Assembly (NCBI GenBank): GCA_037447655.1
Contig: JBBHKE010002255.1
Location: 116,703-180,702 of the forward strand
DNA from: Zygnema cylindricum
Lineage: Eukaryota > Streptophyta > Zygnematophyceae > Zygnematales > Zygnemataceae
DNA length: 64,000 nucleotides
Reading direction: 5' to 3'
Position numbers and translations under genes: made by a program. A model generated the notes under the pieces. The model was given only the letters and a program-made list of their open reading frames with translations, ran no database searches and was not told the DNA's origin. Positions 44,865-54,398 of the stretch are shown one piece after another. The stretch's first letter is position 1. The number at the start of each line of letters is the position of its first letter.

Positions 44865-45113
44865 ACTACGCGACGGCACCTACTCCCCGTCACCATGTAC
44901 CTCCGGATCTGAAGTTTGTTGTCTTCTTCCCCACTACGCGACGGCACCTACTCCCCGTCACCATGTACCTCTGGATCTGAAGTTTGTCGTCTTCTTCCCC
45001 ACTACGCGACAGCACCTATTCCCCGTCACCATGTACCTCCGAATCTGAAGTTTGTCGTCTTCTTCCCCACTACGCGACGACACCTACTCCCCGTCACCAT
45101 GTACCTCCGCATC
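44865..45113 (+). repeat. 68-bp tandem repeats at the retroelement 5' end
   Basis: Units begin ACTACGCGACGGCACC at 44865, 44933, 45001 and 45069, giving a period of exactly 68 bp with only a few substitutions; the last unit is cut at about 45113. Each contains CCCCGTCACCATGTACCTC. Confidence 0.95.
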
Positions 45114-46056
45114 TCGCCTGCGGCCGCTGCCAACCGCACGCCCACGGGCAAAATCATAGGTGCGCCCCCCTTCCGTAATCTTTAAACTCCTTCCCCCCTT
45201 CTATTCAACGCCAGACACCCCATTTCCCCTCACTAAAATTACACACACCTCAAACCCTTACCGCCAAGAACACACACACACGCACACACACATACTCAAC
45301 AGCAAAAAAAAAAAAAAAAAAAAACCCGATATTTCCTTTCCCCCCTTCATCACCAATATCTTATCCCTCCCCCCGAGCAGCAATTCCTCCCCATTTCTTC
45401 CCCAAAGCAGACGCTTTCTACATCCCCTTCCTCACCACCCCCCCCTCATTTTCGACATTGCTTCTCTCCTCCTCTCCCCTCCAACCAAGAACTGATTCTC
45501 ACCCTTCCTCCCAACTCTCCCACCAGCCCCCTACCCCCTCCCTGTTTTCCTTTCTACTATCAACTTGTTTACCCCCCCCCCCCCCCCCCCCCCCCTCTCC
45601 CCCCCCCCCCATTTTTTCGATTTCCTCCGCCACTTCCCCTTTACCAAACCTCGACACGTCAACCCTCCCCCCACCCTCCCCCCAACTTTCCTTCGGAATC
45701 AACTTTTTGACCCTCTCCCCCTTTCTTCCCCATTGGCCTTTTACCCCTCCCCCATACCCCCATACCACTATTCCGATCATCTTCCCTTTCCCACGCCCCC
45801 TTTTTTGGTCCCTTCTTCCATATCCCCCCTTTTTCTCTCCGTTGCATCCTTTCTCCCACCCTACCCATGGTTCCGTCCCACCACCATCTCCACCATCTAT
45901 TTCCCATGGTCCCCATCCTCCTTCCCATTTCCCCCTTCCTCTCCCTCTATCACTTCACATGCTTCTCCCTCTCATTCAATGACCATGTCCGGCCGTACAT
46001 ACTCGCCCCTTCTCACGCTTTCACCTCCTCCACCTAAACCTCACACACAAGCCTAA
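45114..46056. other. Pyrimidine-rich leader of the retroelement
   Basis: C/T-rich with an A20 run (45305-45324) and a C26-type run (about 45569-45595). Open frames occur in two phases but consist of Pro, Ser, Leu and Phe only. I see no domain. Probably untranslated leader or a badly decayed N-terminus. Confidence 0.45.
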
Positions 46057-47280
46057 AAACGGATAGAATGTAGCGGGTGTCATAACCATTTCGCGAATGG
46101 TGCTGGTATTGCCCGACATACAAAGAGTTGTCAACAATTTTTAGCCCAGAGCTGCCCTGCCTCTAGTACCCTTTCTTCCACCATACTCCCGTCCGGACCT
46201 ACGAGCGAAGATTGGGCACTTGTACACAATTTAGACGTGCTCGGAGCTTATGATTTGGGTGCCCGCCGTCAGCGATTATACACGCGGATTCCCATGGCTA
46301 TGCGGATTATCATACAGGACGCCCTCCACCCTCCTTTATCCCGTATTTATTCGGATCCCGCGGATGTTGGACCTTGGCACCTCCTTTTCATGTTTTCAGT
46401 TTGGGTTCTAGTCTTACCTGGTCGTGGCGGTGGTAGCGGGGCCCGAAAAAACTATGGCCCGATGTCGACGTTTCCTTCGAGGTGATTGGCGGGCCCTTCA
46501 TGCCGAGCACGAGGATCGGGTTGCGAGTGCTTCCTTCACACCACGTCGTACATCTCGGACTTCAGATGTGCCATCTTCTTATCGTCGTGTGGTTCATTTG
46601 GGTCGAGTTGGTGAGCTCTCTCGAGCGGTTCGGGCCCTCTAGCCATTTAGTCACGCTCCTCGGTCTTTAACAACTGTTGAAATTCTTCAGGCTCTTCATC
46701 CACCAGCTCCTACCCCTGAGTCCCCCTCTATTCACACCTTCGAGCCGACAAAGTGTCTTATTTTGAATCGAGACTCTTTTATTAAAGCCCTTACGACTTC
46801 TCCACATCTTTCAACGGGGGGTCCTTCGGGCACTGTTTATGAGCTATTTTGCGACGTTCTGCCTCCGAAATCTGGTGCTCGGGGTTTTGATATGTTTTTT
46901 CGAGTTTGTTCCTTTATTGCGGCTGGTAGTGTCCCATCTCGTATTTGTGATCTCCTCACGGCCTCCCGCCTCGTAGCTGTCACCAAACCCAATAGGGGAA
47001 TCCGTCCTACTGCAGTGGGCGAGGTATTGTACCGATTGGTGGCCCGCGCCATCTGCATCCAGCTCTAGCCCGCTTTCCATTATTATTTCTCTCCCCATCA
47101 GTTCGGAGTGGCAACCCGAGGGGTTGTGAGGCCGTGGTCCACGGGATCCGGGCTTTGTTAGATGCCCATCCGGATTGGTTAGTCCTCCATGTGGATGTTA
47201 CTAATGCCTTTAATACAGTGGATAGGAATGCATTTTTTCGGAATTTATGACTGTACCTTCCCCAATTGTCTAGATATTTC
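46057..47280 (+). pseudogene. Retroelement ORF relic: zinc finger and RT fingers/palm
   Basis: Frame open from 46057 carries CSGCHNHFANGAGIARHTKSC-type sequence (C at 46069 and 46078, then H and C; a CCHC finger) and continues to a stop at 46485. Another frame (46424-47068, with an in-frame TAG at 46640) has the pre-RT region and early RT motifs: GGPSGTVYELFCDVL, SRLVAVTKPNRGIRPTAVGE, VLYRLVARAI. After a further frameshift near 47120 comes GCEAVVHGIRALLDAHP and VLHVDVTNAFNTVDR, the RT motif with the first catalytic Asp. Confidence 0.78.
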
Positions 47281-49140
47281 CTTTTGTGAGAGCTTTTTAT
47301 TCTCTGAGCAGTAGCCTCTCTTTCTCCAGTGATGATGATTTGGTCCCACTTTCCTCCACGACTGGCACACGACAGGGTGATTCTCTTGGGGGCCATTTGT
47401 TTGCCCTAGCCCATTACCGCGCCCTCCGAGCTTCCGCGGCTGCTTAGCCTTTTTCCCTCTTCCCTTCATTTGCGGATGACACACACATTATTGGTCGTTC
47501 GGATCAAGTTATACCGGCCTATGACTTTTTCAAGGCTCGCTTGGCCGAACTCAATCTTTCAGTCCCGCCCTCTAAGTGTGTTGTTTGGTCCCCACGTCCT
47601 ATTCCTCATCCTTTCACTCCCCCTCTTGGTTTTCAGACTCCTCCTCCTTCCGAAGGCATTCGTATGTTGGGTTGCCTGCTTGGTTCCCATCCATACTTCA
47701 TTACATTCCTTGATTTTGCTCTTCAAACAAATTTATCCCACGTGGACGACCTTCCCCACCTTTCTGATCCCCAAGTGGCCTTTGCTCTTCTCACACGGTG
47801 TTTTCCTCACCGGCCCTCCTACCTTACTCGGACTTCCCCTCCCACCCCATCCTTTGTGTCCTCACTTTCTGCATTCGATGATTGGCTTATAGATGTCCTC
47901 CACACTTTGTTGCGCCATAGAGCTTTTGATCGCGAGTTTGGGCATGCGGCACGCATCCAAGCCTCTTTTCCTGTCTCGGCTAGCGGTTTGGGTTTACTCT
48001 CAACGGCGAATGTTGCTCTAGCCGCCTATTTGGGGAGTTGGTGTCTTGTTGCTTCCACTATTGTCTCTCGTTTTTTGGCTGGGGACACTCCTATTCTTGC
48101 GGCCGTGGTTCCCCGTGTTTCGGGTGGTGAGCTCGCCTTCCAGCGGTCCCTTTTGGATGCAGCACGTTCTCTTCATCCGGCAGCCATCGAGGACATGCCG
48201 ATTTTTTCCACTCTCGTTAAGACATCAGTAGCGCGTGTTCACGATTCCATTTCTGATCGGGTTGTCGCCGCTATAAAATCTGAGTTTCTTCAGGCGCTTC
48301 CTTCCAATTTTTCGCGTGCACGTTTTTTTTCTTGTGGCGGACTTGGCTCTGGAGCTTGGCTATTGGCTGTCCCTATCTTATCTACTCTTCGTTTCACCCC
48401 GGCTCAGTTAGCCACGGCCCTTAGGTTTCGGCTTGGCCTCCCTCACCCACCTTTGCTTCGCTCACTTGTTTGTTCCTGCGGCCACGTTCTCGAGCCCGAC
48501 GAGGTCCATTTGCTTTGTTGCTCCCACGAGGGCGAGTTGATTCAGGCGCATGACACGATTCGAGACACCATCGCTAATATCGCTTTTGAGGAATGATTTT
48601 TTGTTCCTCGAGAGGTGGGTCACATTCTTCCTTCACGCTTTTTTTGTTCCTCGAGAGGTGGGTCACATTCTTCCTTCACGCTGGATTGACCTTGTAGTAC
48701 TTGATGGTGCGCGTCGTACATTTGGCGACATTGTTGTGGCGAACCCTACCTCAACTACAGTCGTCAACAAAGCGGCTCGTCATGTGGGAGTGGCTGCCCG
48801 TGACACGGCTAAAAAGAAGGAGCGTGATTATGCGCGTCGCGTCGCTATCGATGGCTTCATTTCCGATGGCGGTCGAGATATATTGTTGCTTGGGTGTGGC
48901 TTTGGACGAGTTTTTCCGTACTTGTGGTCGGCGCTCGTTCGAGAGGCGAATACCTTGGAGCCCTCCTGTTTCATTCCTTACTTCTTTTTATCGTCAACGT
49001 TTTTCCGTGGCCCTACAACGGGTGTTGGCTTCTATATTACTTCGACTGTCTGTTGCCGTTATGGATCGACGGCGTGTTCCGGAACTTCCTCCTCGTGCTC
49101 CTCCGGGATTCGTGGACTTACGTGGTTGCTTTCTATAGAT
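47281..49140 (+). pseudogene. Retroelement ORF relic: RT catalytic box, thumb, endonuclease-like end
   Basis: TGTRQGDSLGGHLFALAHYR and PSFADDTHIIG are RT motifs B' and C, with FADD as the catalytic pair. The long frame 47541-48596 continues through the thumb to CSCGHVLEPDEVHLLCC, a CxC...H...C motif. After a stop and a 42-bp tandem duplication, REVGHILPSRWIDLVVLDG and FGDIVVANPTS follow. These resemble the core of restriction-like endonucleases, with Ile where a PD motif is expected. A last shifted frame has FYRQRFSVALQRVLAS. Several stops and frame changes. Confidence 0.78.
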
Positions 49141-49402
49141 TTTTAGTTCTATTGGGGGTTTTTTTTTGTTACGTGTTAGTGTTTTCCATTGATGTTTTGT
49201 TTGTTGGGTTTTGCCTTTTTGGGTGTTTTCGACTTCTTTGCCATCCTTTCGTATTTTCGTCGGTTTTGCCTTGATTTTCCCTTTTGTTTATTCCCTCGTT
49301 ATGTGGTTCTAAAGTTTTAGCAATGCTACTTCCTTTTGTTCCCATGGACTCAGATGGTTTACCATCAAGCTTTTTAATAAAGTCGGCCCCCCTTTTTTTT
49401 TA

Positions 49403-51080
49403 AATACTAATCAATGGTAGAAAGAAATGGCGGTTTCTAAGTAAACTTTGTGAATAGTGTTATCAACACTATTTTATGATTTTATGCCAAAAAAAGTTGC
49501 GCCCAAATTAGTGTGATTAAGGCTGACTGCGATTGGCTGCGTATTCTGCCCATCAGATATATAGTTATTGAATCATCACCGTCAAAAAATGTTTCGGTTT
49601 TCTAAAACACTAAAATATGTTTTGCTACGCGACTCTTTTGAGACACTTCATAATATAGTTTTAACAAACACACACTTATGAAAGTGTCAAAAAAATGCTC
49701 ACTCTAGTTCAAGCGGTTAACACTATTTAGTGAAGGGTAGTGCTTGCCACAACTTATGTGGACATCCCCCAAATGCAGATTTATGACTTCTTGTTACCCT
49801 ATTTCTACCGTCCTTCGTGCTTGAAGTACTATGCCTCTGTACTGTTAACATGTTGTTTATTGTTTATCTTAGTTTTGAAAAAAACATTGAAGTTTCAATC
49901 GAAACTTTATTGACTTTGATACGACGTCAGAATCATACTGTATTTTTCTCAATGTTACAAGGCGATGTCGTATTACTAAAAAAAACGTAAAATAAAGTGA
50001 GGTAGGTTTTCGAACAACAGTCTAAGAGGCTCAAGTCAAAGGGTAACTTGCTGCCCTTTGGTAATAGTAACTGTAAACATATTTATGGAAAAAGTGTAAC
50101 GGTAAATCATTCTTTTGTGCATGGAAAAAAAAAACGACAAAGTCTTCTTTGCATGAGAAAGTCATTCAGTGGAGAACGATTCTACTTTCGTCGCTACTAG
50201 GTATATGTCAGTTACAATAATAGTCGCGGGCGACCTAGTGCTTTGCCCTTTGGTTGCCAAGGGCCAGTCGTTTTTGTACACAGGGACCAATAGGAGCGTC
50301 ACAATTTGTCGTAGGAGTTACATGTACTCCTTCACGTATCAATTCGTTTCCGATAGTGTACGGATATTGAGAACATGACAACGTGGCGTGATGTGACGGG
50401 ATCGCACGCGCAAAAATGAATAGTACGATATTGTATATTACAGTACGTTACTCTACCGGTATTGATAACACGACATTTTGGCGTGAAGTCGAATTTGTCT
50501 AGTCGTTTATCATACCGTTACAACCACGCGAAATACAATCAATGGGATTGTACCACGTGTCTCTTTTCATTACATCAAAATTTGAACATGACAAAGCCAA
50601 TCAAAAGTAAAATCACTCAACGGCTCAAGATCTTACACAAAAAAAATCGACGATCAAATTATCGTTGTCACCAGAGACGAATGGGACTAGAACGACTTTC
50701 CCTTTTAGAATCTAAACGGGCAAAGCAAAAAAAGGAACAGTTGAAACAACTGAAAATGGTGGAGCAAGTTCAGTTTTTTAATTTTCTTTTGAATAGTCTG
50801 AAATCGGGGATTTGGGTTTTTCAATTTCTACATGTAGGTTAAGGTAAAGCCTTGGCCACTAAGTATTATACACCCCTTTGTACATGTTCAAGTGTAAAAG
50901 GATAGATAAAGCACTTTCCACGAGCGAGGCATTGTCCGAAACAACAAAAAAAAATATGAAAGGAAGTTGAGGAAAAAGGCGTTTCAACTTTCAACACCTT
51001 TTCGACTTCGACGCCTATGTCGGTCGAGACTGTTTCTTGTCCGAGTGAATTATGAATGCAAGTAACAGTTTACCGTGGAT
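49403..51080. repeat. Segmental duplication block C, copy 3 (3' part)
   Basis: Continues the match to 15.3-16.3 kb and 29.2-30.2 kb after the retroelement ('ggcggtttctaag', 'cactattttatgattt', 'catgagaaagtcattcagtggagaacgat'). Ends 'taccgtggat' at the hAT MITE. No gene. Confidence 0.75.
50217..50726. mobile_element. Unclassified 0.5 kb insertion in block C
   Basis: Block C copies 1 and 2 are continuous at this point ('gtcagttacaaaaaa'). This copy has about 510 extra bases. A short inverted pair, GCTTTGCCC (about 50240) and GGGCAAAGC (about 50718-50726), may mark its ends but the left boundary does not coincide with it, and no target duplication is evident. Confidence 0.4.
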
Positions 51081-51785
51081 CAGAGGTTGCAAAAGTGAAA
51101 ATTTTACATAACCGAAACCGACCGTTTTTTTTATTTTTTTCAAAATCTGAGAAACCGACTCTCGACTGGATTATGTCACGCTTCAAAATTGTTAACCGTT
51201 AACCGACCGACGTTTACAAAAATAAAAGTTGACCGAAACTCGATTTCTCGCGACTAACCGTACCCGCCCGTAATCGAAAAAGTACAAAATTACAACGCTC
51301 ATAGTTATTAGCGTTAAGCATTTATTACACCGCGAATCGTAATTATCGTAAATACATAATTAATGTTATCCATTCTAATTTAGATTTTTTCGTTTTTTCA
51401 AAAAAAATGTTTTACTCTAGTTTATCAATAACTCTAATTTGGGTTTCTGTCTGTAATAATTATCCGCTTTGAATATCTTTTAGGTACACATACCGAATAT
51501 GACAAACGTACAATTTCACGTCATTATGACTCTAATCATGATGCCACGTACTTCCACTATACCAAGAGTACGAAGTACAATAATGTTGAATAGTATGGAC
51601 AATACAGAAATTTCATTTTTTTCGTTTTTTGCTTGACCGACCGTAACCGATTTTGTTTTTTTTCTGTGAATCAACCGCCGAATCAGCCCGACCTCCCAAA
51701 TTTGGCGACCGAATCCGTTCCGCAACCGGCGCGGGCGGTCGGTTAACGGTCGGTCACGGTTACGGCTGACCGTTTGCGACCTCTG
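51081..51785. mobile_element. hAT MITE, CAGAGGTCGCAAA family (copy e, inverted)
   Basis: Ends CAGAGGTTGCAAA and TTTGCGACCTCTG, with an exact 8-bp duplication CCGTGGAT at 51073-51080 and 51786-51793. The 705-bp element contains a nested TA-MITE piece starting CACCGCGAATCG at 51328 (to about 51535), as copy c does. Confidence 0.9.
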
Positions 51786-51793
51786 CCGTGGAT

Positions 51794-52233
51794 CCAGCGT
51801 TGCATAGCGTAATCGGGCTGACGTTTGATGCGCCGATAATTGTTCGGCCGATGCATGCTGCGTTGATGTAACAGGATCTCCTACCTCTCAAAAAATCCCA
51901 TTACTACAAATATTCCCAACCACACATTCCACACATTGGAAATTACACATCCACATTGGACAACACTCACATAAGGATCAACTTTAAATTGCGGGCGATG
52001 CTGTTTGTCGATGCTACATCGAAAATAGGCCAGTTTTCATGACGTGATGGCTGACGCCATATTTCTCAAGGTTCATTCCGTAGTATTCTACAGTACAGTT
52101 CGTGGCTATTGGAATTCACGTTTAAAATTTTTAATCATTTTAGTTCACATGAGTGCTGAACTGTCTTACTGTACGGAAACATTTGCAGTCCTGTCTAACA
52201 CGACTTTCAAATAAGGTTGACTTTGTCGTTTAA
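51794..52233 (+). promoter_or_regulatory. mTERF copy 4 distal upstream region
   Basis: Collinear with other mTERF upstream regions ('gcgttgcatagcg', 'gcgggcgatgctg', 'tcacatgagtgctg'). Separated from the gene by the TTA-flanked MITE. Confidence 0.5.
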
Positions 52234-52236
52234 TTA

Positions 52237-52995
52237 GGGTGGAATTCCATTAGGCCGTCCCAATAAATGTACGGAAAATTCTACTGGCAGCGTTTACTGG
52301 AAGACTATTCCATTTTGTCGGGCCAGTAACAAACCTTCCTCAATTATGATTAGCGCCACGCAGGTTAGAGTCCAGATTTGAAAATCTTAAATAAAATATT
52401 CAAACGGAAAGTCAGAACGAAAAATCCGTACGGCCGGAGGTAGTTAATGATTCGTACGTAAAGTTTGCGGCCAGATTTTTGATTTTAAAAACGGAAATCA
52501 AAATTTCGAAACGGAATGGCAAAAAGTTGCGTCAAATTTTGAAGGTCCCGGCAAACTTTGAATGTCGGAGGATGTCAGACGGAGCGTGCGAAAAAAAAAT
52601 TGGCTCACTTGCATCCAGCGTGGCAGGCGGCACATGGACCGTACGACATAGACACATGGCCTATACGACGTGTAGACCTGTGATCGCTTGTTCAAAGCAG
52701 ATATTTTTTTTTCTTTTCACGTGTACCAATGTTACACGTCTAGTATCGTACAACTCTCCTCGCGAGGAGACTATCGTGACACTGGATGATGTGCGCGATT
52801 GCTTCGCGGATCTGAAAAATTGGAATATCCAACGGCCAAGAATTACGCCTACATCATTGGAGCTTCCCGACAGCTTTCCAGTAACGATTTTTCGTCTGAC
52901 AAAAAAAAAATTAAGGTACGGCGTGGTACGGATATGTACGAACCTGTACGGCATCCAGTAACGAACCACACTTTTCTTCTAATGGAATTCCACCC
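52237..52995. mobile_element. Harbinger-like MITE (GGGTGGAATTCCATTAG ends)
   Basis: A perfect 17-bp inverted repeat, GGGTGGAATTCCATTAG, at both ends, flanked by TTA (52234-52236 and 52996-52998). The insertion splits TTTAATTAGACGGCCGGCAA, which is intact at 12.74, 24.17, 32.30 and 37.55 kb, so the empty site is certain. The 759-bp interior has no transposase. The right end is 110 bp upstream of the mTERF copy 4 ATG. Confidence 0.93.
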
Positions 52996-53105
52996 TTAGA
53001 CGGCCGGCAAAATTTCTCCCAGTGTAGACTTTTAGACTCCTCTTTCCTGGATATCTCTTCCGTCTTCATCTCTCCCCTCTCGCTCCTTCCCCCTTTGACC
53101 ATCCG

Positions 53106-54398
53106 ATGGCCTGCGCGTCCTTGCGCTCCCTCCGGCCGTTCTCTGCCTCCCCCGCTTCTCTCCTCGCTTTGCTCTCTCCGTCCAGCCGGCCGCCAGCTCT
53201 CCCTCCACACGTGCCACAAGCCAAGCCAGCCGCACCCCCCCACCACTCCTCCTGGCAGCAGTTCGCCCGCCTGCACTGTCCCCCTCGCCGCCCACCCAAG
53301 GCCCGATGCGAGGCCGAAGACCAGCCTGGGGCGGGGGGCGGGGAAGGGCACGCCGCAAAAACTCGACGTGGTGTGATAAAGTTACAAGGTGACGTGGCAA
53401 AGGTTAGCCATCAAGTGGCAGTTTCAGAAGCTGACGTGGCAGATGTCACCAAGATTCTGCTCAGTCTGGGGTGCTTCAAGCCCCAGTTGGAGCGGCTTTT
53501 GAAGAAATATTCTGTCGCCCTTGTGAAATACAAACAGCATATTCTTAGGAAGGCAGCCCTTTTTAGTCAGTATGGAGTCGACTCACAGCAATTCTTATTG
53601 GCTTAGCAGAGAGATTCTAATAAGCAGCTGCAAATCCTTTCTGGTACGGATGAGCAACATGAATCCGTACTCAACTATCTCCAAGGCACTTTGAAAGTGC
53701 AAAATCTGGGAAAAATGATTTCTAGGTACCCTATGATCATAACATCTCTTCCTGCCACTCTTGAGTCCAAATTGCAGCTATGGGCGAGTCTAGATGTGCC
53801 CATCACTGCTTGTATGTTGGAGACATACCCAGTAATATTCGCAAGTAGTGAAAGAAGCATTAAAGACGGGATAGAGGCAGTCAAAGCCATTTTCCCCGAT
53901 CCACTCGGTGTACGTATTCTTTTAAAATTTCCTATCCTTGGTTGTAAGGACCTCCGAGACTTGCAACAAAGGGCCGAAGGGCTACAAGAGTTGTTTGGCA
54001 ATGACATTGCAAAACGGCTTTTGTTGAAGAAACCGTGCATTCTCATGGCTCCAACTTCCACTATGCAACACACGTACCAAGAGCTTCAACAACATTTTGG
54101 CGTAGAGAAAGGCCAAAAAATGATTCAAACTTGCCCCACACTTTTAGCCTCCTCTTGGAATACCCTCGGCCCAAAATTGGAGTTTTTGGTGAAGGAAATG
54201 GGACGCAGCATCGAGGATGTAGGTGCCTACCCGGCGGTTCTTGGATTGTCTCTTGAAAAGCGTTTGAAGCCACGCTATGATGTCTTGATGAAGGCAAAAA
54301 TAGAGATTAATGACTATTCTTTACAAGCCATCTTCAATCCATCAAACGAGGCATTTGGAAGAAGACTCGGCGTTTCGTTAATGTATAGTAAAGTGTAA
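53106..54398 (+). pseudogene. mTERF-family protein, copy 4 (one in-frame stop)
   Basis: A single frame of 430 positions from MACASLRSLRPFSASP to LGVSLMYSKV, broken only by TAG at 53604-53606. Copy 2 has TTG (Leu) at that position. Before the stop come the leader and the first mTERF core segment (DVADVTKILLSLGCFKPQLE). After it, 263 codons stay in frame with intact repeats (LESKLQLWASLDVPITACML, FPDPLGVRILLKFPILGCKD, PAVLGLSLEKRLKPRYD). A region in the leader (about residues 87-106) differs in sequence from copies 1-3, reading GDVAKVSHQVAVSE. It is either a very young pseudogene, a sequencing error, or a truncated 166-residue product. The Harbinger-like MITE has displaced its upstream sequence. 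Confidence 0.85.

Larger units (their letters stand above)
44853..49402 (+). mobile_element. Decayed non-LTR retroelement, R2-like architecture
   Basis: About 4.55 kb absent from the same position in block C copies 1 (15.29 kb) and 2 (29.15 kb). In order: 68-bp tandem repeats, a pyrimidine-rich leader, an N-terminal CCHC finger, a reverse transcriptase with a FADD box, a Cys/His motif followed by an endonuclease-like region, and a 3' end 'aataaagtcgg' followed by C6T10. A single finger-RT-endonuclease order resembles the restriction-like-endonuclease class (R2 and relatives). The exact clade is not known. Frameshifts and stops make it inactive. Ends are approximate and no clear target duplication was found. 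Confidence 0.78.

Noticed and set aside
44865-45113. CRISPR-like array
   Set aside because: The 68-bp units are contiguous with no spacers; likewise the 50-bp array at 25.3 kb. Plant context.
47007-47396. Minus-strand frames across the retroelement RT
   Set aside because: Shadows of the plus-strand RT, which carries the recognisable motifs.
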